Source: Kocuria tytonis
Lineage (GTDB): Bacteria > Actinomycetota > Actinomycetes > Actinomycetales > Micrococcaceae
Assembly: GCF_003226895.2 (NCBI RefSeq)
Contig: NZ_PNJG02000001.1
Span: 744,001-808,000, forward strand
Reading direction: 5' to 3'
Length of the DNA stretch: 64,000 nucleotides
Shown here: piece by piece, positions 1-9,763 of the stretch
Layout: each line of letters starts with the position of its first letter
How positions within the stretch are numbered: the stretch's first letter is position 1
The notes under the pieces: model-generated
The model's input: only the letters and a program-made list of their open reading frames with translations
What the model was told of the DNA's origin: nothing
Database searches by the model: none
Translations under genes and position numbers: made by a program

Positions 1-883
1 GCGGCGTCGTGCGGCGGTACGACGACGAGCGCTCCCGCACCGCGCGCACGGCCCGGGACACGAGCCACAGCAGGAACGAGATGGTGGTGACGTACGGGCT
101 GATCGGGATGTTCCCGCCCAGGGCCAGCAGGATCCCGCCCACCATGGCGAGCTCCGCGAAGAGCACCGAGAGCACCACCGTGCGCGCCGGGCTCGAGGTG
201 AGGTTCATGGCCGCGGCGGCCGGGGTGATGAGCAGCGCGAGCACGAGCAGCGCTCCCACGATCTGCACCGACAGCGCCACGGAGATCCCGAGCAGCACCA
301 TGAACACCACGGCGAGCCCGCGCACCGGCAGCCCCTTGGCCCGGGCCACGAGCGGGTCCGTGCTCGCGAACGTCAGGGGCCGCCACACCCCCACGAGCGT
401 CACGAGGACCACGGCGGAGAGCACCACCATGGAGGTGAGCTGCAGCGAGGACACGGACACGATCTGCCCGGTGAGCAGGGAGAACTTGTTGGAGGAGCGG
501 CCCTCGTAGAGGGAGAGGAAGAGGATGCCGAGGCCCAGACCGAAGGGCATGAGCACCCCCACCAAGGAGTTCCCCTCCCGGGCGCGCAGCCCCGTGAAGC
601 CCATGACCAGAGCGGCCAGGACGGAGCCCAGGAGGGACCCGGTGACCACGTCCGCACCGAGCAGCAGGGCGGCGGTGGCACCCGCGAAGGACAGCTCCGC
701 GATGCCGTGGACGGAGAATGCGAGATCCCGCATCATCACGAACGTGCCCACGAGCCCGCCCACCAGGCCCAGCACGGCGCCGGCCCACAGGGAGTTGCGC
801 AGCAGGCCCAGCAGCTCGCCGTAGTTGTCGAAGACGAACACGGAGCCCACGAACGAGTTCCAGTCGATGGCGGCCGTGATCAC
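1..883 (-). CDS. Metal ABC transporter permease (ZnuB family), partial at window edge
   Basis: Membrane permease of a zinc/manganese ABC importer. The reading frame is open from a GTG at 883 to the left edge, so the C-terminus is cut off by the window. The translation is almost entirely hydrophobic helices with short loops, the ABC-3 (ZnuB/MntB) pattern. The GTG start overlaps the stop of the ATPase gene in a GTGA arrangement, which implies translational coupling and fixes the start. It would complete a three-gene importer with the ATPase and the His-rich binding protein upstream on the same strand. Zinc is the likeliest substrate, judged from the binding protein; manganese cannot be excluded. 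The visible end is Arg/Ser-rich, as expected for a cytoplasmic tail. Confidence 0.88.
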   Translation of the reverse strand, partial: MITAAIDWNSFVGSVFVFDNYGELLGLLRNSLWAGAVLGLVGGLVGTFVMMRDLAFSVHGIAELSFAGATAALLLGADVVTGSLLGSVLAALVMGFTGLRAREGNSLVGVLMPFGLGLGILFLSLYEGRSSNKFSLLTGQIVSVSSLQLTSMVVLSAVVLVTLVGVWRPLTFASTDPLVARAKGLPVRGLAVVFMVLLGISVALSVQIVGALLVLALLITPAAAAMNLTSSPARTVVLSVLFAELAMVGGILLALGGNIPISPYVTTISFLLWLVSRAVRAVRERSSSYRRTTP

Positions 884-1722
884 GGGAGCAGCTCCTCCGG
901 GGCGTCGGTGTGGTGGGTGCTGTCCGGGCGCCCGGCCACCAGGATGCGGCCGTTGCTGCGCAGCACCTCGATGCCCGTGCCGTACAGCTCGGAGAGCACG
1001 TCCGAGCGCAGCACCTCGTCCGGGGTGCCGATCCGGAACGAGCCGTTGGCCAGGTACAGGATGCGGTCCACGTGCTCGATGATGGGGTTCACGTCGTGGG
1101 TGACGAACACCACGGAGCAGCCGGTGCGCTCGCGCTGCTCGTGCACGAGTTCGCTCACCACGTGCTGGTGGTGCAGGTCCAGGGACAGCAGGGCCTCGTC
1201 GCACAGCACGACCGTGGGGTCCGCCGCGAGTGCCTGGGCGATCCGCAGCCGCTGCTGCTCCCCGCCGGAGAGCAGCCCCACGGGGGCGTCCGCGTACCCG
1301 GTGGCACCCACGCGCGCCAGCAGTTCGTCCACCCTGCGGTGCACACGGCGCGGGTGCAGGCGCACGCCCCAGCGGTGCCCGTCCACCCCCTGGGCCACGA
1401 GGTCCCGGGCGCGCAGCGGGGTGCGGGCCGGGAAGCCACGCTGCTGCGGCACGTAGCCCACCCCACGGGCCGCGGCCCGCGGCCGGGTGCCGTTGACGCT
1501 CACGGTGCCGTGGCTCAGCGGCAGCAGCCCCAGCAGCACCCGGAGGAAGCTCGTCTTGCCCGTGCCGTTGGAGCCGAGCACCGCGAGGTACTCCCCCGGC
1601 GCCACGTCCAGGGTCAGCCCGGACCACAGGGTGCGGTCCCCGAAGGCCAGTCCGGCGTCCTGGAGCCGTATCACCGGGGCCGCACCGTCATCGGCGGCCG
1701 TGTGCGCAGTGCTCGATCCCAT
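880..1722 (-). CDS. Metal ABC transporter ATP-binding protein (ZnuC family)
   Basis: ATPase subunit of the zinc/manganese importer, 280 residues. The Walker A is GSNGTGKT near residue 50, the signature motif is LSGGEQQR, the Walker B ends in CDEAL in place of the usual LDEP, and the switch histidine lies in FVTHD. The C-terminal part (GSFRIGTPDEVLRSD) is typical of ZnuC/MntB-type ATPases. It starts 4 bases after the binding-protein stop and overlaps the permease start by 4 bases, so the three genes form one operon read from about 2.7 kb leftward. Family assignment is firm; the exact metal is inferred from the partner binding protein. Confidence 0.93.
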   Translation of the reverse strand: MGSSTAHTAADDGAAPVIRLQDAGLAFGDRTLWSGLTLDVAPGEYLAVLGSNGTGKTSFLRVLLGLLPLSHGTVSVNGTRPRAAARGVGYVPQQRGFPARTPLRARDLVAQGVDGHRWGVRLHPRRVHRRVDELLARVGATGYADAPVGLLSGGEQQRLRIAQALAADPTVVLCDEALLSLDLHHQHVVSELVHEQRERTGCSVVFVTHDVNPIIEHVDRILYLANGSFRIGTPDEVLRSDVLSELYGTGIEVLRSNGRILVAGRPDSTHHTDAPEELLP

Positions 1723-1726
1723 GTCC

Positions 1727-2713
1727 CTACTTCGTGAGTGCTTTTGCCACGTGGTCCGCGTTCTCCGTCATCCACTGCTGGTAGTTCCTGTTGTCCGGCA
1801 CGGTCTCCGTGAACTCCACCACCGGCTTCCCTGCCTCCTGGGCGGTGTCGCGCAGCCGGTCGGTCTGACCCGTGGAGGTCTGCCGGTTGAGGGCGAGCAG
1901 CGAGACGTGGTCCCCCGCCACGAGCTCCAGCGTCTCGTGGAGGGCCGCGGGCGGGGCGTCCGATCCGGAGTCGATCGCCTCGGTGAACGCGGCCGGGGTG
2001 TCGTCGTGCAGACCGGCATCCTCCAGAAGATACCCGGGCACGGGCTCGGTGGCCACGTAGCCGCCGGATGCCCCGATGTCCTTGATCTTCCGGTCCACCC
2101 CGGCCAGCTCGTCCTTGACCCGGGCGGCGTTGTCCGTGTAGGTCCGCTCGTTCTGCCGGTCCACCTCCCCCAGCTGCTGGGCGATCCGGTCCACCACCTT
2201 CGTCATGGTCTCCACGTCGTACCACACGTGCTCGTTGAAGCCGCCGTGGTGGTGGTGCTCCTCCCCGGACCCGTGGGAGTGCTCGTGCTCGGCGGCCGCG
2301 TCCTTCTCCTGCTGCGACTGCAGGCCCGAGACGTCCACGGCGTCCACCACGTGCTGGTCCTGCGGGGAGAGGTCGGCGATGAACTGGTCGTACCCGCCGC
2401 CGTTGCGCACCACCAGGTCCGCCTTCTCCACGGTCAGCCGGTCCTGCGGCGTGGCCTCGTAGGAGTGGGGGTCCTGGGCGGTGGAGCGGATCAGCGGCGT
2501 GGCCTCCACGCGGTCGCCGCCCACCTGTGCCGCCAGGTCCGAGTAGACGTTCGTGGAGGTGACCACCCGGATCCTGTCCCCGTCCCCCGAGTCACCGGCC
2601 CCCTCCGCGCCGCCCTGCGCGGAGCACCCGGTCAGCGCGATGCCGGTGAGCACCCCGAGTGCGAGCACGCCCTTCCCTGCGTGTGGGGCGGTACGGCGGA
2701 CGGTCATGGGCAT
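1727..2713 (-). CDS. Zinc ABC transporter substrate-binding lipoprotein (ZnuA/AdcA family)
   Basis: High-affinity metal-binding lipoprotein anchored outside the membrane. A signal peptide ends in the lipobox LTGCS. The mature chain has the cluster A-I layout of ZnuA, with a His-rich loop (EHEHSHGSGEEHHHH, then EHVWYD) of the kind that binds zinc in this family. The start is chosen at the ATG at 2713 (MPMTVRR) because an AGGGAG ribosome-binding site lies just upstream. A second ATG at 2707 gives better spacing (9 bases) and is an equal alternative; a longer frame to 2755 lacks support. It is the first gene of the operon, behind an AT-rich Zur-like operator. The His-rich loop favours zinc over manganese. 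Confidence 0.92.
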   Translation of the reverse strand: MPMTVRRTAPHAGKGVLALGVLTGIALTGCSAQGGAEGAGDSGDGDRIRVVTSTNVYSDLAAQVGGDRVEATPLIRSTAQDPHSYEATPQDRLTVEKADLVVRNGGGYDQFIADLSPQDQHVVDAVDVSGLQSQQEKDAAAEHEHSHGSGEEHHHHGGFNEHVWYDVETMTKVVDRIAQQLGEVDRQNERTYTDNAARVKDELAGVDRKIKDIGASGGYVATEPVPGYLLEDAGLHDDTPAAFTEAIDSGSDAPPAALHETLELVAGDHVSLLALNRQTSTGQTDRLRDTAQEAGKPVVEFTETVPDNRNYQQWMTENADHVAKALTK

Positions 2714-2754
2714 CAGCTCCCTGCTCGACGTCCCCTCGGCCTCCGAACGGGCCA

Positions 2755-2807
2755 ATGAGAATCACTGTCATCTGAATGAGCGCGAGCATATCATGAACGA
2801 TTCTCAT
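2755..2807 (-). promoter_or_regulatory. Zur-like operator/promoter region of the zinc importer
   Basis: A short AT-rich stretch in very GC-rich DNA directly upstream of the binding-protein gene. The 9-mer ATGAGAATC occurs at 2755-2763 and again, inverted, at 2799-2807. Each copy begins a dyad of the form ATGA...TCAT (2755-2771 and 2793-2807). Actinobacterial Zur sites are AT-rich dyads built on TGA/TCA half-sites, so Zur control is a reasonable inference from position and gene content. No experimental consensus match is claimed. Confidence 0.5.
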
Positions 2808-2830
2808 CTAGCGGGAGGATGAGAACACCC

Positions 2831-2862
2831 CGCTCCGCGACCGGGCCCGGCCCGACGGAGCG
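2831..2862 (-). terminator. Hairpin after guaB1
   Basis: CGCTCCG (2831-2837) pairs with CGGAGCG (2856-2862) around a GC-rich inner palindrome, 3 bases past the guaB1 stop. There is no T-tract, so termination efficiency is uncertain. Confidence 0.4.
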
Positions 2863-2864
2863 CT

Positions 2865-4586
<1,722 letters not shown>

Positions 4587-4592
4587 TCACTC

Positions 4593-7500
4593 GTGCCAGA
4601 CCAGCCGCATCACCTTATCCCCGAAGAATTTGCCGGCAACGAATGGCTCGTGGACGAGCTCTTCGAGAAGTACCAGGCGGACAAGAACTCCGTGGACGAG
4701 AAGTGGTGGCCCATCTTCGAGCAGATGGCGGACGAGGACGCGTCCCCCTCCGGCAAGGACGCCGCGGCGAAGTCCTCCCGGAACGGGCGCCCCGCCACCG
4801 GGACCCCCGCCAAGGACGACTCCGGCAAGGACACCTCCGCCGCGAACGACGCCGCGGCACCCGCCGCCGCACCGGCCCGCAAGAGCACCTCGACCCCCAA
4901 GGACGCCCCGGCCCCCCGGAAGACCGAGCGCGCGGCGTCCCCTGCTCCCGCCGCGACCGGGGCGAAGGCGAAGGGACGGCCCGCGGGCGTGGACACCGAG
5001 TCGGAGACCAGCGAGGGCGCCGCCGCCAAGCGACCCATCCGCGCCCAGCCCGAGGACCGCAAGGACGAGACCCCGGCCAAGGCCGACGAGAAGCCCGCCG
5101 AGGACACCGTGGTCAAGCTGCGCGGCCCCGCGAAGGCAGTGGCCGCCAACATGGACGCGTCCCTAACCGTCCCCACCGCCACCACCGTGCGCGCGGTGCC
5201 CGCGAAGCTGCTGATCGACAACCGCATGGTCATCAACTCGCACCTGGCGCGCAACCGCGGCGGCAAGGTCTCCTTCACCCACCTCGTGGGCTACGCCGTG
5301 ATCCGTGCGCTGTCCAACTTCCCGTCCATGAACGTGGTCTACGACGACTCCGACGGCAAGCCCGCCGCGATCCACCCCGCGCACGTGAACTTCGGGATCG
5401 CGATCGACATTCCCAACAAGGACGGTTCCCGCAACCTGGTGGTGCCCAACATCAAGGGCGCCGAGACCATGTCCTTCCAGGAGTTCTGGAACTCCTACGA
5501 GGACATTGTCAAGCGCGGCCGCACCGGCGCGCTCACCATGGAGGACTACGCCGGCACCACCGTCTCGCTGACCAACCCGGGCGGGATCGGCACCGTGCAC
5601 TCCGTGCCGCGGCTGTCCAAGGGCCAGGCGTGCATCATCGGCGTGGGCGCCCTGGACTACCCCGCCGAGTACAAGGGCGCCTCGCCCCGCACGATCGCCC
5701 GCAACGCCGTCTCCAAGGTCATCACGCTGACGTCCACCTACGACCACCGCGTGATCCAGGGCGCGGGCTCCGGTGAGTTCCTCAAGCTCGTGGAGCACTA
5801 CCTGCTGGGCGGGGACGACTTCTACGACCACATCTTCGAGGCCCTGCGCATCCCCTACGAGCCCGTGCGCTGGGCCGTGGACAACCAGGTCAACCCCGAG
5901 ATCGAGATCAACAAGGTGGCCCGGATCCAGCAGCTGATCCACTCCTACCGCGTGCGCGGGCACCTCATGGCGGACACCAACCCGCTCGAGTACGTGATGC
6001 GGCGGCACCCGGACCTGGACATCCGCACCTACGGGCTCACCCTGTGGGACCTGGAGCGCGAGTGGCCCACCGGCGGCTTCGGCGGCCAGAACCTGCTCAC
6101 CCTGCGCGTGATCCTGGGGCGGCTGCGGGACGCCTACTGCCGCACCGTGGGTGTGGAGTACATGCACATCCAGGAGCCGGAGCAGCGCGAGTGGTTCCAG
6201 TCCAAGCTCGAGCGCGACTACCAGAAGCCCGCCCGCGAGGAGCAGTTCCACATCCTGGAGCGGCTCAACGCCGCCGAGGCCTTCGAGACCTTCCTGCAGA
6301 CCAAGTACGTGGGGCAGAAGCGCTTCTCGCTCGAGGGCGGCGAGTCGCTCATCCCGCTGCTGGACGCCATCATCTCCGACGCCGCGGACGCCTCCCTGGC
6401 CGGCGTGGGCATCGCCATGGCCCACCGCGGCCGCCTCAACGTGCTCACCAACATCGCGGGCAAGTCCTACGCGCAGGTGTTCCGCGAGTTCGAGGGCAGC
6501 CAGGACCCGCGCGCCTCCGAGGGCTCGGGTGACGTGAAGTACCACCTGGGCACCGAGGGCGTGTTCACCTCCGACAACGGCAACGAGACGCAGGTGTACC
6601 TGGCCGCGAACCCCTCCCACCTGGAGGCCGCGGACCCGGTCATCGAGGGCATCGTGCGCGCCAAGACGGACGTGCTGGGCGCGGGCCCCGAGGGCAACGG
6701 CGACTACCCCGTGCTCGCCATCCAGGTCCACGGCGACGCCGCCATGGCCGGGCAGGGCATCGTCTACGAGGTCATGCAGATGTCCGGGCTGGAGGGCTAC
6801 AACGTGGGCGGCACCATCCACGTGGTGGTCAACAACCAGGTGGGCTTCACCACCGCCCCGTCCGCCGGACGCACCTCCACGTACTCCACGGACGTGGCGC
6901 GCACCGTGCAGGCGCCCATCTTCCACGTCAACGCGGACGATCCCGAGGCCGTGGCCCGCGTGTCGCAGCTCGCGTTCGAGTACCGCCAGCGGTTCCACCA
7001 CGACGTCGTGATCGACCTGGTCTGCTACCGCCGCCGCGGTCACAACGAGGGGGACGACCCCTCGATGACCCAGCCGCTGATGTACTCGCTGATCGACGGC
7101 AAGCGCTCCACCCGCAAGGTCTACACCGAGAACCTCGTGGGCCGCGGGGACATCACGCAGGAGGAGGCGGACCGGGCTCTGAAGGACTACCAGGAGCGCC
7201 TGGAGCGGGTGTTCGCGGAGACCCACGAGGCCCAGAACTCCACGGTCCCGCTGGTCACCGGAGACGCCGCCGCGATCGCGAACATCGAGCGCCCCTCCGC
7301 CCAGCAGGCGGACTCCGGGGTGTCCGTGCCCAAGTCCACGGCGATCTCCCCCGAGACCGCCCAGCGCATCGGCGACTCCTACGTGGAGATGCCGGAGGGC
7401 TTCACCATGCACCGCAAGCTGAAGAAGCTCGCGGAGAAGCGCCGGGACATGACCCGAGAGGGCGGCATCGACTGGGGCATGGGCGAGCTCATGGCCTTCG

Positions 7501-8492
7501 GCTCGCTGCTCATGGACGGGGTTCCCGTGCGGATGTCCGGCCAGGACGTGCGCCGCGGCACGTTCACCCAGCGCCAGGCGGTGTTCTTCGACGCCGAGAA
7601 CGGTGCCGAGTGGACCCCGCTGAACAACCTCTCCGCGGACCAGGCCCGGTTCTCGATCTACAACTCCCTGCTCTCCGAGTACGGCGTGCTGGGCTTCGAG
7701 TACGGCTACTCCGTGGAGCGGCCCGAGGCGCTGACCGTGTGGGAGGCGCAGTTCGGTGACTTCACCAACGGCGCGCAGACCATCGTGGACGAGTTCATCT
7801 CCTCCGCGGAGCAGAAGTGGGGTCAGCGCTCCAACATGGTGCTGCTGCTGCCCCACGGCTTCGAGGGCCAGGGCCCGGACCACTCCTCCGCGCGCATCGA
7901 GCGCTTCCTGGTGCTGTGCGCGGAGAAGAACATGATCGTGGCCCAGCCCTCCACCCCGGCGAACCACTTCCACCTGCTGCGCCGCCAGGCGTACTCGCGC
8001 CCGCGCCGCCCGCTGATCGTGGCCACCCCCAAGCAGCTGCTGCGCCTGAAGGCCGCTGCGTCCCCGGTGGAGGAGTTCACGCAGGGCAACTTCCAGCCGG
8101 TCATCCCGGACGTCGCGGAGCTCGACGACTCCAAGGTCACGGACGTGGTCCTGGTCTCGGGTCGCCTGTACTACGACCTCGTGGCCCAGCGGCAGAAGTC
8201 CGACGACCACTCCACCGCGATCGTGCGCGTGGAGCAGCTCTACCCGCTGCCGCTGGACGAGATCAAGGAGCAGCTGGACCGGTACCCGGACGCCCGGGTC
8301 ATCTGGGCCCAGGACGAGCCGGCCAACCAGGGCGCATGGCCGTTCATGGCCGTGAACCTCGTGCCCCAGCTGGGCCGCCAGGTGACCCTGGCCTCCCGCC
8401 CCGCGTCCGCGTCCCCCGCCAACGGCTCGGCCAAGCGCCACGCCGCGGAGCTGGAGACCCTCGTGCAGCAAGCGTTCGACCGCGGAGAGTGA
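4593..8492 (+). CDS. kgd: Multifunctional 2-oxoglutarate decarboxylase/dehydrogenase E1-E2 fusion
   Basis: TCA-cycle enzyme that decarboxylates 2-oxoglutarate with ThDP and acts as the E1o component with a fused E2-type domain, 1,299 residues. Residues 1-45 are the conserved N-terminal helix segment (GNEWLVDELFEKYQ). Residues 46-175 are an Ala/Pro/Lys linker. Residues 185-410 are the acyltransferase-like domain with the DHRVIQGAGS motif near 384. The rest is the E1 part with MAHRGRLNVL near 609 and the ThDP site GDAAMAGQG near 713. This single-chain architecture is specific to actinobacteria. The GTG start follows GGAAGAGG. A perfect hairpin terminator follows the stop, so it is probably transcribed alone. 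Confidence 0.97.
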   Translation: MPDQPHHLIPEEFAGNEWLVDELFEKYQADKNSVDEKWWPIFEQMADEDASPSGKDAAAKSSRNGRPATGTPAKDDSGKDTSAANDAAAPAAAPARKSTSTPKDAPAPRKTERAASPAPAATGAKAKGRPAGVDTESETSEGAAAKRPIRAQPEDRKDETPAKADEKPAEDTVVKLRGPAKAVAANMDASLTVPTATTVRAVPAKLLIDNRMVINSHLARNRGGKVSFTHLVGYAVIRALSNFPSMNVVYDDSDGKPAAIHPAHVNFGIAIDIPNKDGSRNLVVPNIKGAETMSFQEFWNSYEDIVKRGRTGALTMEDYAGTTVSLTNPGGIGTVHSVPRLSKGQACIIGVGALDYPAEYKGASPRTIARNAVSKVITLTSTYDHRVIQGAGSGEFLKLVEHYLLGGDDFYDHIFEALRIPYEPVRWAVDNQVNPEIEINKVARIQQLIHSYRVRGHLMADTNPLEYVMRRHPDLDIRTYGLTLWDLEREWPTGGFGGQNLLTLRVILGRLRDAYCRTVGVEYMHIQEPEQREWFQSKLERDYQKPAREEQFHILERLNAAEAFETFLQTKYVGQKRFSLEGGESLIPLLDAIISDAADASLAGVGIAMAHRGRLNVLTNIAGKSYAQVFREFEGSQDPRASEGSGDVKYHLGTEGVFTSDNGNETQVYLAANPSHLEAADPVIEGIVRAKTDVLGAGPEGNGDYPVLAIQVHGDAAMAGQGIVYEVMQMSGLEGYNVGGTIHVVVNNQVGFTTAPSAGRTSTYSTDVARTVQAPIFHVNADDPEAVARVSQLAFEYRQRFHHDVVIDLVCYRRRGHNEGDDPSMTQPLMYSLIDGKRSTRKVYTENLVGRGDITQEEADRALKDYQERLERVFAETHEAQNSTVPLVTGDAAAIANIERPSAQQADSGVSVPKSTAISPETAQRIGDSYVEMPEGFTMHRKLKKLAEKRRDMTREGGIDWGMGELMAFGSLLMDGVPVRMSGQDVRRGTFTQRQAVFFDAENGAEWTPLNNLSADQARFSIYNSLLSEYGVLGFEYGYSVERPEALTVWEAQFGDFTNGAQTIVDEFISSAEQKWGQRSNMVLLLPHGFEGQGPDHSSARIERFLVLCAEKNMIVAQPSTPANHFHLLRRQAYSRPRRPLIVATPKQLLRLKAAASPVEEFTQGNFQPVIPDVAELDDSKVTDVVLVSGRLYYDLVAQRQKSDDHSTAIVRVEQLYPLPLDEIKEQLDRYPDARVIWAQDEPANQGAWPFMAVNLVPQLGRQVTLASRPASASPANGSAKRHAAELETLVQQAFDRGE

Positions 8493-8565
8493 GCACCGCG
8501 TGAGGAGCGGAGCCCGGCATGCTCGAGGTGCCGCCCTCCCCGGCCGCCCCGCCGGATCCGACCCG

Positions 8566-8597
8566 CCCGGGGGCCGTCATCCGTGACGGCCCCCGGG
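8566..8597 (+). terminator. Rho-independent-type hairpin after kgd
   Basis: A perfect 14-bp stem, left arm 8566-8579 and right arm 8584-8597, around a 4-base loop (TCCG), 74 bases after the kgd stop. It has no T-tract, as is common for actinobacterial terminators. It separates kgd from the next gene. Confidence 0.75.
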
Positions 8598-8625
8598 CCC
8601 GCAGCAACCCGAAGGATGTAGAAGA

Positions 8626-9225
8626 GTGGACCACCGCAGGATCCGCATCGTGGCCGTGGGAGACGAACTGCTGGCCGGCGTGGACGACCCCCGCGCGCTC
8701 GGCTGGTTCGGCCGAGTCATGGCACGCACCCCCCGGGACGTGGTCCCCGTGGACGCGTACAACCTCGCGGCGCCCGGCGAGGGCAGCGAGACCCTCAACG
8801 AACGGTGGTTCGACGAGGCCGCCCGCCGTTTCGACCCCGCGTGCGACAACCGTCTGGTGATCGCACCGTCGGTCCTGGACATCGACCTCGGCATCACCTC
8901 GGCCCGGTCCCGGTTGAACATGGCCAACATCGTGGACCAGGCCACGCAGAACAACGTGCAGGTCCTGGTGGTGGGCCCTCCCCCCACGCTGGACCCGCAG
9001 CGCAACCGGAAGATCGCGGACCTGTCCGCGGCCTACGGGGACGTCACCACGCGGCGCAACCACGTGTACGTGGACACCTTCAATCCGCTGCAGCACCACG
9101 AGCAGTGGCGCAAGGACCTCGCGGCCAACCACGGCACGCCCGGTCAGGCCGGATACGGGCTCATCGCGTGGCTCGTGCTGCACCGCGGCTGGTACGACTG
9201 GCTGCAGCTGCCGGAGCCGCGCTGA
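8626..9225 (+). CDS. SGNH/GDSL-hydrolase-like protein lacking the block-I serine
   Basis: A 199-residue cytoplasmic protein with the SGNH fold pattern. Block I reads VAVGDELLAG where active enzymes have GDSxxxG, so the nucleophilic Ser position is Glu. The middle contains NLAAPGEGSETLNERW and a VLVVGPPPT strand. The C-terminal block contains NHGTPGQAGYG in place of the usual DxxHP. It begins at a GTG preceded by GAAGG. No signal peptide is visible. The fold call is fair, but hydrolase activity is doubtful without the serine; a binding or repurposed role is possible. It stands alone between the kgd terminator and the bL37 promoter. Confidence 0.72.
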   Translation: MDHRRIRIVAVGDELLAGVDDPRALGWFGRVMARTPRDVVPVDAYNLAAPGEGSETLNERWFDEAARRFDPACDNRLVIAPSVLDIDLGITSARSRLNMANIVDQATQNNVQVLVVGPPPTLDPQRNRKIADLSAAYGDVTTRRNHVYVDTFNPLQHHEQWRKDLAANHGTPGQAGYGLIAWLVLHRGWYDWLQLPEPR

Positions 9226-9257
9226 GCACCTCCGGGTCCACGGGGCGCAGCTCGGCA

Positions 9258-9285
9258 TGAGACCCGCTGCGGAATGTGAGATACT
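9258..9285 (+). promoter_or_regulatory. Putative housekeeping promoter of bL37
   Basis: A -35-like TGAGAC at 9258-9263 and a -10-like GATACT at 9280-9285 are separated by 16 bases, about 40 bases upstream of the bL37 start. The match is by eye and moderate. Confidence 0.45.
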
Positions 9286-9325
9286 GGCGGACGATGTTCC
9301 AGCCAATCACTGCAGGAGGTACATC

Positions 9326-9400
9326 ATGAGCAAGCGTGGACGTAAGCGCAAGGATCGTCGCAAGAACTCGGCAAACCGCGGCAAGCGGCCCAACTCCTGA
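9326..9400 (+). CDS. Large ribosomal subunit protein bL37, 24 residues
   Basis: A tiny, extremely basic protein of 24 residues beginning MSKRGRKRKDRR and ending GKRPNS. It matches the actinobacteria-specific bL37 described from mycobacterial ribosome structures (AURKAIP1/COX24-like in older annotation), which sits in 23S rRNA grooves. An excellent ribosome-binding site (GGAGG at 9315-9319) lies 6 bases before the ATG. It has its own promoter-like sequence and its own hairpin terminator, so it is a one-gene transcription unit. It is often missed by gene finders because of its length. Confidence 0.93.
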   Translation: MSKRGRKRKDRRKNSANRGKRPNS

Positions 9401-9420
9401 AGTTCTGCGCACGAACCACG

Positions 9421-9453
9421 GAACGCCCGCAACCAGCACGGTTGCGGGCGTTC
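9421..9453. terminator. Bidirectional hairpin between bL37 and rsrA
   Basis: A perfect 14-bp inverted repeat (GAACGCCCGCAACC with its complement) around a 5-base loop. It lies between the convergent bL37 and rsrA genes and can serve both. Confidence 0.85.
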
Positions 9454-9493
9454 TGCATGTCCGGGGGCCTACCCGGTCGGGGCGCCGCGGCCC

Positions 9494-9760
9494 TCAGTCC
9501 GCGGGGTGCTCGTTGCACTGCGCGTCGATGCGCGCGAGGATCGACCGCTTGAGCTCGTCCGGCGCGCTCTCGCAGCAGGAGCGCTTCATCACGGAGCGGA
9601 TCACGCACTCCAGGTTGTACTCCCGCTCGCACTCGGGGCAGCCCGTGAGGTGGGCGTGGATCTCCTCGAGGTCCTCGGTGGTCAGGGCGCCGTCCAGGTA
9701 CTCGTAGATCCGCTGGATGCGTTCGTCGGTGCAGCCGTTGCTGCACGGGTTCTCAGTCAT
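9494..9760 (-). CDS. rsrA: Redox-sensing zinc anti-sigma factor (RsrA/RshA family)
   Basis: An 88-residue anti-sigma factor that binds SigR under reducing conditions and releases it when thiols are oxidised. The zinc anti-sigma motif is H37-x3-C41-x2-C44, with a further Cys at position 10 and a CC pair in the C-terminal half. This is the same spacing as the studied RsrA of Streptomyces, where a disulfide switch operates between these cysteines. The ATG at 9760 lies 3 bases after the sigma-factor stop, so the two are co-translated at matched levels. It is annotated in many genomes as mycothiol-system anti-sigma-R factor. The assignment is firm. Confidence 0.95.
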   Translation of the reverse strand: MTENPCSNGCTDERIQRIYEYLDGALTTEDLEEIHAHLTGCPECEREYNLECVIRSVMKRSCCESAPDELKRSILARIDAQCNEHPAD

Positions 9761-9763
9761 GAT

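Noticed and set aside
5163-8471. A 1,102-codon open frame on the minus strand opposite kgd.
   Set aside because: It is antisense to a clear Kgd protein; its translation is His/Val/Gly/Arg-rich with no domains, as expected from high-GC codon bias.
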